Shown: piece after piece, positions 35,787 through 50,200 of the stretch | Numbering within the stretch: position 1 is the first letter of the stretch | How the letters are laid out: every line of letters starts with the position of its first letter | Assembly (NCBI RefSeq): GCF_040436345.1 | Contig: NC_133221.1 | Location: forward strand, 31,323,589 to 31,387,588 | From: Pagrus major | Taxonomy: Eukaryota; Chordata; Actinopteri; Spariformes; Sparidae | Direction of reading: 5' to 3' | Length of the DNA: 64,000 nt | Notes under the pieces: model-generated | The model's input: the letters and a program-made list of their open reading frames with translations, nothing else | Databases searched by the model: none | What the model was told of the DNA's origin: nothing | Program-made: the position numbers and the translations under genes

Positions 35787-38700
35787 AGGGCTATTGTCTA
35801 TACTCATGCCGTGCAGTGGGCCTGGGCTGGATCTCCACAGCATTCAACAGGACTTGGCTCACACTTGGTGACATAAAACTGTGTTTGATGGGCTTTGCCT
35901 ACATTCAGCTGCCTGCTGCTCACAACACTGGTGATTCTGCAGTTGTTTATCAGACTGCGAGTGAATTAAAGTCATTTTCTGCTATGCTGTCATCCAAAGC
36001 TAGGAGAATATGGCCTTCAGGCATCTCTGTCCCCACAGAATGAATCACCTCCCTGCAGGGAATGAGTGGCTCTCAGAGAGGCTCACAGGTCCTTGGTGGA
36101 CATTTAATCTCACTGTTAATTTAATCCATTGGGTTGATTACATAGGAATGAATAATCCTATCAGATGTTTTACCCTCCCCACACCTGGACTGAAGAACAC
36201 AACAACACTCCTCTCTGAGACCAAACCTTCATCAACAGAGAGTCTATGGTTGGAGGGAAAAGAGTGTGTGTGAAGCAGACATGAGTGTGTCCCTGTCATC
36301 CCCTGTTGGGGGAACATCTGTCTCACTTCATGGTTTACACACACATGGCACTGCTTTATGCTGCAGCCAACAGGTGAGGTGACAGTGCAGTTTGTGCCTC
36401 GTGTCAAATACTGTTGTGCCCCAAACTTCATCGTAGCAGAGAGGAAGAGGTGGGGCTGTTGTCACAGACCACCACATCAGCACAATCGCTAATCAGGGCA
36501 GCAGTTGGCAACATGAGACACCACTGCTGGTGTTCAGGGCACAGTACCAGGCACCAATGAGCCATCCTAGTCAGCACTGTCTGTTCCTCCAGCTGACTCA
36601 CCCTCATCCTAACTGCTCCCCTTGAGTCATTTAATCTGAAGATGAGAGAGGAGCTGCCTTCCTCTTTTACTTCCTCCTTTCATTGCAGAAAATGGGCACA
36701 CCCAGCAACCCTCACCACAAATTACCAAATTGCCATCACTGCTCAGCGTGATGCACAAGCTCCCTCCCTCTTTCTTTAGTCTCAAGCTCTTGCTGTCTTT
36801 GTTTTCTTTTGTAGACTTTAAACTCAGGCTTTATTTTCACATTTTCTGCTCTTTCAGTCATTTATTTATTTTCTTTCTTTCATTTTGATTGATGCCTTTT
36901 AAGTTCTTTTCTGTTGGGTCTTGACACAACCACACCCTCTTTCACTTCTCATTTTGCTTCTGTTTTACTTACTTGCTAAAAAAGTATTGATAAGCAACAA
37001 TGTAACACTGTCATGATGAGATACTTGGGACGAGCCAGTTTTTCTCTCATATACCACTCTCATGTCTGTATATATGAAGCTGGAGCTAGCAGCTGTTTAG
37101 CTTAGCATAAAGACAATTGACAGGGGGAAACATCTAGCCTGATTCTGCTAGAACCTCTAAAGCTCACCAATTACAATGTTGTATCTCATCTGTCTAATCC
37201 ATGCACAAACCCAAGATTCATTTCTCAAGAACGAGTAAAACCACAACTTGACTTTTTAACACTTCAGTTTTTGTACGGAATAAGAAATGTAATACAAAGT
37301 GTTCATCAGTGAGCCTCAGAAGTGCTGTTAGGTGAATGTTGTTACCTTTTCGACAGAGACAGGAAGGCAGTTTCCCGTATTTCCAGTCATTTTGCTAAAC
37401 TAAGCTAACCAGCTCCAGGCTGCAGCTCACTGTGTCGGTGTTGTTCCTGGAACATCATAATTAATGTTGCTCAAAGACTATCATTGAAACTGACCAATCA
37501 CGTTTTTGTAGTGACTTTGGGGGAAAAGACTGGAAAAATACACACGTGGGAGAAGTTATCTTTTTTAAGTGTTTAATGTTGTGAAAGTCTGCTTTAACCC
37601 AAAACACGTTTTCTTAAAACTGACTAGGTATTTTTGTTCCCTAAACCTCACCAAGTATATTTTTTCCAGACCTAACCAGACATGTTTGTTCCCTAGACCT
37701 GACCAAGTATATTTGTTCCCTAAACCTAACCAAGTATATTTGTTCCCTAGACCTGACCAAGTATATTTGTTCCCTAGACCTGACCAAGTATATTTGTTCC
37801 CTAGACCTGACCAAGTATATTTGTTCCCTAGACCTGACCAAGTATATTTGTTCCCTAGACCTGACCAAGTATATTTGTTCCCTAAACCTAACCAAGTATA
37901 TTTGTTCCCTAAACCTCACCAAGTATATTTTTTCCAGACCTAACCAAACATGCTTGTTCCCTAGACCTGACCAAGTATATTTGTTCCCTAAACCTAACCA
38001 AGTATATTTGTTCCCTAGACCTGACCAAGTATATTTGTTCCCTAGACCTGACCAAGTATATTTGTTCCCTAGACCTGACCAAGTATATTTGTTCCCTAAA
38101 CCTAACCAAGTATATTTGTTCCCTAAACCTCACCAAGTATATTTTTTCCAGACCTAACCAGACATGTTTGTTCCCTAGACCTAACCAAGTATATTTGTTC
38201 CCTAGACCTGACCAAGTATATTTGTTCCCCTAGACCTAACCTAGTAACCGAGTATATTTGTTCCCCTAGACCTAACCAAATATATTTGTTCTATTTGTAT
38301 ATAACGCGTTATCACTTCACACAGCGGAATTTAGCGTGTTCACCCAGGTCTCACGTTTAGATCAAAGCCGGGCTGAGCTGGGGTGATTAAAAACCCGGGT
38401 CTACTGCAGAGTCATTAACCCAAGTGTAAATGCAGAGTTTACACATTCTCATTGCACACAAAAGCCTGATCTTACCGGGTTTAAGTGGGATTTTTGACCA
38501 GTGGAAAAGGGGTATTAGTGAGAGTCCAGCACTTGACCAACTGAGCCACAACGGCTTGCTCGAAAATGCAGACTTAATCACTCTTTTGTAATTTGCAATG
38601 ATGGTCCTGGAGCAACATTAATTCTGATGTTCCAGGAACAACACCAACATGAGTTGCAAAGTTATGGCATCAAAACAATGTAATTGATCAGTTGCATTGA

Positions 38701-39573
38701 TGGTCCTAAACAGCATTAATGATGATAGGAACAACACTAACAATATCACTGGTGATATCAGATACAACATAGCTTCATAATGCAGACATGAGCGTGGTAT
38801 CAGTCTTCTCGTCTATCTCTTGGCAAGAAAGAAAATAAAGTTACTCAAATGTTAAACTATTTTTTATAATGATAATTGAATATCAATTTAGTTGTCGATT
38901 AATTTTCTGTCAATTGACTCATCAAATAATCAACTCATTACACAATACACTCGCCTGACTTTCTGTGGTCTGCTCCACCAGCTTTAACCACTGTGCCCTC
39001 ACATGCCTCATTAACATCTGAGAAGGGTTAGTACTTGAAAATGGATCCACTGTTGGATCTTTCATCAGACTGTGAAGTCAGAGAATGTCAACAGTTAACA
39101 AACTCAGCTCTACCCTGCAGTGCATCCAGCCACAGTGGCACTCTCCTTACATTCCCAGCAAGAACTGCAGTTTAATGAGGTTTCAACCCAACAGGTAATC
39201 TCTCTTTTTGTAGTTTTGACAAAATCCCACATGATCTGGCACTGGCAGCAGACACATGATTACTGATAAATCCACAGGCAGCTCACATGTATTGAGTTAG
39301 GAATGCTGTTAAAGGCCGGCAAGACTGCCATCTAGCAGGCAGAGGAGTAAATGAGGGGAGAGGCACTGATGTACTACAGCACTGATCAAACAGGCTCACA
39401 ACCAAGTGTGACTTAGTTTGCTGTGATTATCAGACATTTTTAAATGCATGCGATCTTTAAATCTTGAGATCTGTGAGGATGTTATTGTTGTTCATTTGTA
39501 GACACAGCTGATGTGCAAATTCTGCTGTGCTCATCACACCCATGTTTGAACAAGCTCAATCAATTCACTTGGC

Positions 39574-39654
<81 letters not shown>

Positions 39655-42600
39655 TTGATGACTGTTTTATTAATCTACAATGTGCTCTCTGTGCAGACGT
39701 TCAGTCTTTTGGCAGCTTCTGGTCCGCAGCATCTTTGCTCCAGTCTGTCAGTAGCCCACATTTTAAAACCCTTCATCAAATGTCTTTATCTGGACTTGAC
39801 TGAGCCTGTGTGGAGTTTGGCGAAACAGTAAGATGGCAGCAATTATGCCAATCTCTTCCCGTCATCCACGCAGGCAGGATGTGAAACAAACAGAGCTGTG
39901 GTGTAACTCTGTACCTGTCTTTGCCTGGGAGCAAAGACATGCAGGTTGAGACAGATGCCTGTGTGGCAACAACTGCTGTCTCCTCCTGTTACACTGTTAC
40001 ATAATAATGAAATGTGTTCTATATTACTGATACAAGAAGAAGATAAACGTGCTTATAGCATATGCTGCTGTAGAACTAGCTCTTACTACATGTGCTGCTC
40101 ATCTGAGTTTGTTTAAAGTGAGACCGTGAGACGAAATAATATTAGATCCTTCCTCCTAGAGCTGAAAAAGTTAATTCCTTCGCAATAAATCACACTCTTG
40201 TCATTTCACTACACTCAGAGATTTTGATGCTTCAGTCTTACCTGACCCTTCTTTCTATCTTTTTTCTTTTCATTGCACATAAGAAAAAAATACAAAAAAG
40301 ACCAGTAAAAAGAACGAGCATACATATAGTAAATAATGATGGAAGGTAAAAAAACAATTACTTCAGAAAGAAATGTGGAGGAAGAGCCAAGAAACCCAGA
40401 AGGCCTTGTCAGTTGGTCCTCATAAATCATAAACATAAAGTGACATAGTGTTGCAATGAAGAATTATCTTGTCAGGGCCCAGTTGCACCAACAGGGCTTA
40501 CTCCTGGTCTTAAGCTAAGTCGGTCGTAAATTGGCGTTCTGAGTCCGACCTGACTGTTACCTGACTGGGCTTAAACCCTCTTCTCACTAAGACCGGGTGT
40601 AAATCTTGCGCCTCGTCAGGAGCAAGAATAAAGTCAAAATTTAGGCTGTGTTATTTATAAGGTTTCCGTTTACTCAAGAATTAACAAAATTAAAAAAAAG
40701 TGAATCTGTTTCAACATTGGGCTGTTTGGCAGCCAGCATGTTTTTGTGCTGGCTATACAGCTCTGTTAATTTTCTTATCGCAATGTCCATGAAATTGTCT
40801 TCTCTTTTTTGTTTGAAACGCCTGTTCTTAACACTGGTCTGAACTTAGATTAGCTTAGCAGTTTGGACCAGGCTTAGTCAAGACAAGTTGGTGCAACCCA
40901 GTCCACTGTGCTGAGACACCTACAGTATGAGGTGTCTGGTCTGTGAGAGGAACAGGAAATGTGTTGATTAAGAGAAACGGCTGAATAATCAGACAATTCC
41001 AAGGATACATTTTTTCTTGGGTTGGGTGTCAGTGTGAGTGGGTGGGAGAGACTCTGATTCACTATGATTGTCTTCTGCACATCTGCACATGGACATGATT
41101 TTCACTTGTACATGTTTTTGTTTAAAAAGGTCACACACACAGATTGAAGATACATCAATGTATCACAGCCCCTGCCCAGCAACTTCGACACTCAGACACT
41201 GAATACAAATCCCAAGACTGTCTGCACCTCACCTCTTTAGCTTGTTGAGCACAATCTATGAAATGGTGAATGAATTAACAAATACCCGACAGATCAAGTC
41301 ACTACATCACATGGACACAAAAATATTGTTAGTCATGGCTGAGAGACTGTGTGTGTCAGCGATATCACAGGCTACAACATCAACTTGAATCTCATGTTTT
41401 CAGATAAACAAAATTAAAGTGCATGAGTTTGGGAGTGTGGTGGCTAGACGTGAATGTTGGCCAGAGAGTGAGATAACGGAGAGTTCAGCCACTTGGTGAC
41501 GTCAAAATGGATCACTTCCTGCCAGCTCATTATCATTAGCGTAGCTTCCTGTATGTGCAGGTGAAAGGGGACTGTTTAATGGGATACTGAGGATTAGCAG
41601 AGTGTGCATTCCCATTCAGCACAGTGGTATTCAGGCTGTTGCATTACATCAGAGTTGGAAACATGCCCCAGCAGCCCATGCCTCATGTTCAGACTGAACA
41701 AGCTGATTATAAAGCAGCATATTCTTTAACTAACTGGCAAAAGCCTGCAGTTGTTAAGTGAGATATTTCAATAAACTGGCCTCTGACATATAAACTACAC
41801 TGACACCTTATGGTGTTATTGTAACAGCTTATTTTAAATGTTGAAAATCAAACCAAAGAAAAGTGCAGTCAAAGATCACAGTTTGTTTTATGCTTTGCTT
41901 ATTGTCATTATATTACATGATTTTACCTACAATCAGACAGACTGGGTTCCAGTGTCAGAAAAGCGTCTGGAGGCGATCTGTTTTTCCAGACCTGAATCAT
42001 TTCTCCCAGGCCAAGAACTATCAATTACTTGGAAACCCAAACTGTGCTCTTATGGTTGATTGTAGTTCAGATGTTTCCAGGAAGCAAACCGTTGATTAAA
42101 GCTGCGTGGTATTTATTAAACCCCCTCATTCACCATTTTAATGTGGTGCCCGTGTCCCCCTCTCACCCCACCAGTCTATGTCTGAGTCTGTTCCTTCTTG
42201 CCGCTCCCTGTTTTCCCATGTTTTTCATTTTTCTTTCTCTGCCTATCCCTTGTAACCTCATTCTTCTCATAGTTTTGTCTATCTGGTCTCCTCTCCCCAA
42301 ATGAACATATCTCGGCCCATCCTCAGCGGGTGCTGTTGTCAGTGCGGGCTTTAAAAATGTATCACACAGCACTTTTCCCTGCCTTTTTTTCTCTTTTCTT
42401 TCTTGGCCCTCAACTTCCTGTCCTGCCTCCCTTCCCTCTCGCTGTCCTGTCCTCCCTCCTCCCACCTCCCTCTGCCTGTAACCAGAGCCCAGGGAATTGG
42501 AGGGCTGCCAGGATCCAGTTTGCTTCTGCCCTTTTATGGCTAAAAAACCAGGAGGAACTTTTTCCAGTGGAGGGAGTGAAGAGAGGGAGAGCAGAGGGAG

Positions 42601-42829
42601 GGAGGATGACTGGAAGGAGTAGAAAGGAAGAGGAGGAAGTGTAGTAGCTCCACTGTGGCTTGTTGCATGGAGTTAGAGGAGGGAGGAGGGAGGAGAGAGA
42701 GCTCCAGGTCATAGATTTTCAGCTATGGGATGTTTGAGGGTATGAGCTGAATTCATGTCAGCATTGTAACCATAATAAGCAAATGTTGTGTACATTCTTC
42801 TGTTTTTTTTGTGGTTTTTTTCATGCATG

Positions 42830-42864
<35 letters not shown>

Positions 42865-42952
42865 ACACGTAATAAGAGCAGTGTGGAATGTGTGACATTT
42901 CCTCAGTGTGTTCTGTCTGTCTTTTGGTCACTCCAACCACTCCCCCTTTTCC

Positions 42953-42993
<41 letters not shown>

Positions 42994-45900
42994 CACACTT
43001 GTCGTGTTTGTGTGTGTGTGTGTGTGCGTGTGTGTGTGTGTGTGTGTGTACTTTTACATCTATCTTTGTGAGAACCATTGTGAATTTTAGACTGTGGGAG
43101 TGAGGACATATTTGGAATACAAATGTTCAAAGGGCTGTATTAGGGTTCAGACTTTGTTTGGTTAGGCATCTAGTTATGATAGTTAAGGTGTGTGTGTGTG
43201 TGTGTAATGCGTTCGAATTACTAAATGAACACTTTCAAATTCAAGACATTTGTAATTACACTTTGCTATATAAGTTATATAATATAATAATAATAAGAAT
43301 ATAATATAAGTAATCAAATATATTTTAGGGAACATGTCAGGATATGATTACAAATACACATGCAAAATTTGAGGCGATTTAGAAAACAAAGTGAAGTTGC
43401 TTTAAGTGGTTAAACATTTCAGGATTAGGGCAAATACAATCAGACAAGTAAAATAACACAAAACTAAAATGGAATAACATACCCAACAATAAATATAAAA
43501 CCACAACAATGATAATAAAACATAAAGGACATGTTGCAAATAACATTAGCAATAAAAAGTATTTTAAATATTATTTTCAAAAGTGATTTTAAAAGATGTC
43601 ACTCACTGTCACCTTCAGTACTGAGCCAGGTCTTGCGAACAGCCAGCAGAGGATCTGAGACTGCACTCTGGTTCATAGGGGGTGAGCAATTCTGCAATAT
43701 AACTGGGAGAGAAACCTTGAAGTGCTTTAAAGGTAATCAGTAAAGTCTACTGCTAAAGTGACCAGTTACCAGTAAAGAGAGGTTAAAGTAGGGCTGACTA
43801 GATCTTGTCCTCTAGTATTTGTTAAAAGCTGAAGGTGTGAGAAAGAAATTTGATTTAATGTTGAATACAATCAATTTGTAAAAATAAGAATCAACTACAT
43901 TTGGAACTTATGAAGGGCCATTGTCAGATGTTACACCCAGTTTTTAGCTGCAGGTTTGGCGTTTGTAGACAGAGGGCCAAGACCTCACTTTTAAAGCTGG
44001 ACTGATTTCACATTTGTTTTCATGTAGCTGGAGAAATGTTTGGGACATTCAGCACTTAATTTCTGACAGACTAAGGCTTCTCATTGATGAAAATAGCCTA
44101 CATTGCTGGGACATAAATGTTACATATCATTTGCAAAACTGTTATACTTATATGCATAATATGTCACAATAGCAGCATCATTGCACAGAACAACAAGGGG
44201 CCAAGAATGGAGCGTTGGGGAACACCACAGGTCAGAGGGGTCATAGAAGAGGAGCCATCACTGAAAAATTCTGTTTGATAACTAGTTTAACTAGTCTGGT
44301 GCACTATCCCTACTGTCAACCCACTTTTCAAGGCAGTCCAATAGAATGAAGCCATTAGCTTTGTAGCTTTAATGAGGCCAGTTTCAGGCTATGATGTGTA
44401 CGGAAACCTGGTTGAAATCAGGTAAAGATATTATGATCATTCAAAACAAATCATCTCAAAGGTTTTGCCTAAAGTGGTAATTGAAAAATGAGGTCTAAAA
44501 GTAGCAGTCCAGTCCAGTCTAGTTGTCGATCTCAACATAAAGGCCCGGTAAAACAAGCAGGATCATGTAATGGTCGATAGATTGTTGTCCTGACAGTCCT
44601 GCAATGTTTTGCATTCTATTATCATATTTTATATATATGAATTTAGGCATGTAACCTAAAGGATACTGTGAGCAGTGGACAGGGTAGGGACAGACCTCAG
44701 GACTGTTCTTCGCCTTCCAAGATTTCAGGACTAATCTTCTCCAGATGTTGCAGTACAACCTGAATATTGTGCAGAGCCTCTCCTCCTGCTGTTGCTCTTC
44801 TCTGTGCCGCCACCTCCCCCTCCCTACCCGAGATGTGGGATCAGGTCAGGCTGTGGGTCAGGGTTTGCGATGATGTCATAGCGATGTCACTGGGGGGGTG
44901 CAGCAATGAGCCAAATGGATGAATCATGGGAGTTTTTGGGGCAAAAAGAGCATCGACCACAGACACGCACACTCTCCATATGATAGCCTCCCACTCTGTT
45001 CTCTCTCTCTCTCTCAATCTCTCACTCACTCTCACTCTCACTCACTCACACACACACACGCAGACACACACACACACACACACACGTACATGGGTATGAG
45101 TCAGCAGGCAGAGGGGGAGTCTGCGGCAGTGTGTGTCCGTATATGGGCTCCGTCAGGCTCTGTGTGCTGTGGTCTGTCGGGAATGCTGGCAGATTCCTTG
45201 CATGTTTAGTGGCTTTGTGTTTGAGGCATGAATCAAAGAGCAGCACATACACAGGCTCGTCTGCTGTTCAAATCTGAGATGATGCACGCTGGATGGCAGT
45301 ACATTGTGAGAAGTGATGGTGGATTATACTGTTTACAACCTAGTTATAGCATAACATTTTATGTTGCTATATCTTGCTGTTGGCTTATTTTTATGTAGAC
45401 ACAACATAACTCAGGAATGTTAATAACTTCAGACATTCAACAAAATTAGTATTACTGAGCCATGGAATCAGTTAGCTGTAAGATTACGTTAGATTATGTA
45501 CCGTAGGTGTGTAATGTAAACGGTACAAAATCGTCATGTTAGTTATTCATCTTCCATGACCACAACTAGAAAACAATACCTCGCCATGCTTTAATTTTCA
45601 CGTCATGCACACAAAGTGCCCAACCGTCAAAGCAGCAGAAACTATGCCTACATCTTGAGGCCATTGTTGTTTTCAACTAACTCTCGCTGGTCTTCACATC
45701 TACACGCCCATAGCTGCCCAATTGTTTGAACCACTGTGTGTTCAGACACAGGCACACAGTCTGAAGCGTGGACAGATGGATTCACATGATCAGGAGATCT
45801 TGCGAATCCAGCAGACTCGCAAGCTAAGCCAAAACCAAGACAGAGTGAAAGTTTACCATTAGTTGAACACTCTCTGTGGTCCACTCATGTTGTGGTCCTG

Positions 45901-47214
45901 TTTGAGTGTGTGTGTGTGCTGTGGCAGCTGACAAGCCACTATGTGACACACCTCTACCTGCATTCCTGCTGCAAGTAGCAGCATGTGGTACACATGCATG
46001 CACCCATTCACATCATTCTACAGTCCAAATAACACTTCGCAGCTGACGGTTTTATCTCTGTCTTTAGGCAACATTTCTCTTCCCGTCTTTTCATTACACC
46101 GACTCTTAATGTCTCTCATGTCTCCTGCTTTTTGGTGCCTGTTCTTCCTCTTTCTGTCATTCCTGAGTGGACTGAGCGGCCCTGTACCAATCCAACTAAG
46201 TTCCCATGGTGATGGGTCATCCAAACAGGCCCAGCCGTCTGACCCTGCTGCGCTTAATCACCATGGAGGGTGTATTTTTCCACTGGGAGCAGCTCACATG
46301 TCGTGTATCGTAAGGTTGGCAGCTTGTGAGCACAGATGTAATTCTGCATGTCGAACTGGCAGGACTCACTAATTTAAAGTCATCTGATGTAACACACGCA
46401 ACATTAGAATTGCTTATATACATGTCTTCACAGCCTTAGTTTTGCTGCTCAGCTCCTCATCTGCATCATGCATGAAATTCCACCCCCTCCAGCTATCCTT
46501 ACACTCTTGCTGCAGTTTTCAGACCCTCCTGCTGCCGGCCTTAACTATTCAGCCATTTCAGTAGCCCAACCCCCCAACTGCAGCCCTAGCACTCTGATGC
46601 AAAAACACCTCCGAAAAAAAACCTCATTGTTGAGGTTGAGCTACTGCTACCAACAATTACTATTACATTTACATTGACAACGATGTGAGCAGCACTGGAA
46701 TCAGAATAGCTTCAAGCTCTACTGTCCAAAGATGTTTTTTTATTTTGTTTTTCAGCCTCATTCTCTCTGGTTTCATGCTTTCTGCAGCCCTTATCAGAGT
46801 GTCCCAAAGTCTGAAATCACAGAGAAACTGCCAACTGGACACAGCTGTTGTCAGAAGTGGAATTCACACATATGTCCCTATTAACAAACCTTAAACTTCA
46901 ACTCTTCAGCAACCCTGGATTGAGCCATTCAGGCCCCTGATACACACCCTTGATAGCCATCAGCACAAACACACGGCTCCTCCCTGTCCTCGAGACTGGA
47001 CCTGAGCAATCCTCCCTCCTGATCGACTGCATCTTGTGCAACACTGTGTGTATGAGTTGGGTGGTGTGTATGTTTGTGTTTGTGTATGTGGTTCTCTTCC
47101 TCACGCCCAGGCGAGCTTTTGGCTGCAGCAGAGTGTGTTGATCTGTCTGAACACAGACAAATGCCTCAGATGCATTCAGAACAACCAAATATGTTAGTAG
47201 ATAGATAGATTAGT

Positions 47215-47257
<43 letters not shown>

Positions 47258-50200
47258 GCGTGTGCGTGACACATGCACATTTGTATGGAGGATGGTGGCA
47301 GTTCTAAAATAACAACAGGAGGTCCTTGGAAATACAGCTGTTCACACTTCTGCTCAGATGTTCCCCTGTGAACATTTATATAATTCTTGCAATATGATTC
47401 ATCCGGAAAATTCCCTCAACACATCATGATACTCTTTCTCCTGATTACCTGGGCTTTTACTTCTTTTTATTAACAGTTGATGTCTTTAATAGACTGTGTA
47501 TTACATAAAGGTAATACAGTGTTTGTTTTCAGGTTAACACTATTTGTTGTTATATCTGTGACTTGCTAACTCCTGATGACCCTGATCCCTGCTTGGAAAT
47601 TTGGACATTTGCAAATGACCTTCCAACTTTTTGATGCATCAATCTCCTTTCTTTTTATTGTACAACCACACTTCGTAATAACAATGATCTGTCTGTCTGC
47701 TATGACGTGAATGCCAGTTTTTCAGGTCTGTGTGAATGTTTTAAGCATGTTGACGTGACATCATATCTCTCTCTTCCTCTGGACTCCAGACTCGAAAGCA
47801 ATCGTGGATGGGAACCTGAAGCTGATCCTGGGTCTGATCTGGACCTTGATCCTGCACTACTCCATCTCCATGCCCATGTGGGATGAGGACGAGGAGGGGG
47901 ATGACGGCAAGCAGAAGACGCCTAAGCAGAGGCTGCTGGGATGGATCCAGAACAAACTGCCCGAGCTTCCTATCACCAACTTCAGCCGGGACTGGCAGAG
48001 TGGCCGGGCCCTGGGTGCCCTGGTCGACAGCTGTGCTCCAGGTGTGTGTGTGTGTGTGCACGCGCACGTGTGTGTGCACGTGCGTGTGCGTGTGTAGGAA
48101 CATCTGTGTCTCCGGGAGGGACTTCATTTCAGCCCCCCACAGCGGGGGGCTGAAATGAACACCAGCCAAGTGCTGAGAACTGGAGACATTTGACACAGCA
48201 GGATGAAAGCTCAGTGAGCATCACCTGACACCTCACCTTGTAGCTGTTTCAGTGATATTTAAATGTATAGTGAAACTTTCCATTCTGGTGCTGTTAAATG
48301 AGGAAAGTGGGGAGAGAGGAGGACAGCATGGTGGGAGATAAGAAGATGGAGGGGAGGAGGGATGTAGGTGAAGGAAAGTGAGGCATTAAGGAGGTTTCTG
48401 TTTACATGCTCAGGATGTTTGACATACCTGTGGATCACCAGCAGCCTGGAGCTGGGGAAGGATAAGGATTCAACAAAAGCTTTCATTTTCCTCGAGACTT
48501 CCAACATTGTCCAAAAAATAACAACCTAGAGACTTGGGAGACAGTTATGAACAAGTTAATAAAAAATGCTGACACACTTTTCTAGGATCTGCTTGTGTGA
48601 TAATGAAGAAACACCATATTATCAAATGGACTGATCCACGGGCCATCTTATCAGACCACAGAGACAGATGTAGGAGACCAAACCTGATTACTGCTGCAGA
48701 TTCACCTTCAAATAAAGATTAGGAATATTGTGCATTCTCCTTTTATCTGTTGGACATCGCCAAGGCACTAACGAGTCAACACGTCAGCCAGAATTAGACA
48801 GATTGGCTGTAACACAAGAAGCTCTCAGTTTCTTGTGTAGTGAAGTTCACAACAAATCCAACAGAAATACTATTTCTCTGTTTTATACTGAAAGCACTTC
48901 ACTCCCTGGCTCCCAACCAATACAGAATATTATCTAACTGTGGATATTACTGTCCATATGTGTCAGGATAGTGTTCACGGTGTTTACCTGCCTGGTCAAG
49001 TTAAAAATAAAAAGGTTTTTCACATTTACACCATAGTATACATTATTAATGAGTAAATGAGTTTCCTGTAGTAAATCCAGCTCGCCTCGTGTCTTTCGTG
49101 CAGGTCTGTGTCCTGACTGGGACCAGTGGGATCAGACCAAACCAGTGGACAACGCCCGCGAGGCCATGCAGCAAGCTGACGACTGGCTGGGCATCCCACA
49201 GGTAAAATCAGTCCCCTTACAATGAAGCAGAAATAACATTGTTCCTCTCACAGATGAAAAGTTGAATTTATAAGCAACTTCTGCCACAGCCTTACTTGGT
49301 CGGAGCAAAAGCTTATGGCTGCTACTATTAGCAATGAGCATGAAACATTATACTTTTTGACCTTGTTAACTTAACCTCAGTTAACCTACAGTTTTACCTG
49401 ACAAGACCAGGATAAACTGATTAAAAGGTCAATTCAATGAGGAGATAGTGCCTTTGTTGAGGCTATTTTCAGTTGTTGTGTTGTATTTAGTGTGTAACTT
49501 TGATCAGTGTAATGGGATTTGTTGACAAAAGGAAAAATATGGAATATCAGCAGACTTATCCCTTACGGTCAGCTCGTTGACATACTGGAGGACTGACAGA
49601 AGAAGTAGTTTTCAATAAAGAAACAGAATCTAGTTAACAAGCAGTGCTGCAACAACTCCTGCAGTATGTTCATTTGGACATCCTCTAGAGAATCAACACC
49701 ACCGTACCCCTGTCCTCCCTTTGGACTGACACATTCAGTTTGTAATAGATTTTAAATGGAATTCACCAAATGTAGTTTCACTGTGCTGGTTCTTGGTTGG
49801 GTTGCTCTGGTGAATGTCTGACAGTATTGTGTTGGCATGACTGGCACAGTGCAGGCAGCTGGCACGGCATAGCATGCCGACAGTTGGCTCTGTGGTTGCT
49901 GCTGTTTCCGCTCTCAGTGCTGGGTTGTTAAGAAACTGTCTGTGTGTCCGTCCCCTGCTGTCTTTGTGGGTTACACAATCAGACAGTAAGTGTGTCTGTA
50001 TCAGAGTATGCGTGCTGGATTGCATGTTAATTTGTCTCAGGTACTTTCTGAGCCCAGGAAGAGGTTGGTATGTGGTTTTGATCACTAAATCACAACACTC
50101 CTCAGTTGATCTTTGTGGGTAATAGTCTCCATGGCAACTGAGCAAGCACTGCTTCAGGCTGTATGGCTGCAACCTCTCTTCTCTTTCAGCAGCAAATATG

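Larger units (their letters stand above)
40905..43600. other. flna intron 1, microsatellite-rich part
   Basis: No exon. It contains CA arrays at 42,832-42,868, a CA/TG inverted pair at 42,952-43,049, a CArG box at 42,530-42,539 and a pyrimidine-rich patch at 42,130-42,480. Confidence 0.55.

Noticed and set aside
37569..38157. Long open frames of FPRPDQVYL and VRSREQIYL repeats on both strands
   Set aside because: They follow automatically from a 27-bp (9-codon) minisatellite; both strands are open, there is no signal for transcription, and they lie in a flna intron.
37626..38290. Regular repeats resembling a CRISPR array
   Set aside because: Units are directly adjacent with no unique spacers, and the context is a vertebrate intron.
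47741..48196. 151-codon minus-strand open frame
   Set aside because: Shadow of flna coding exon 2 extended through the GT tract.
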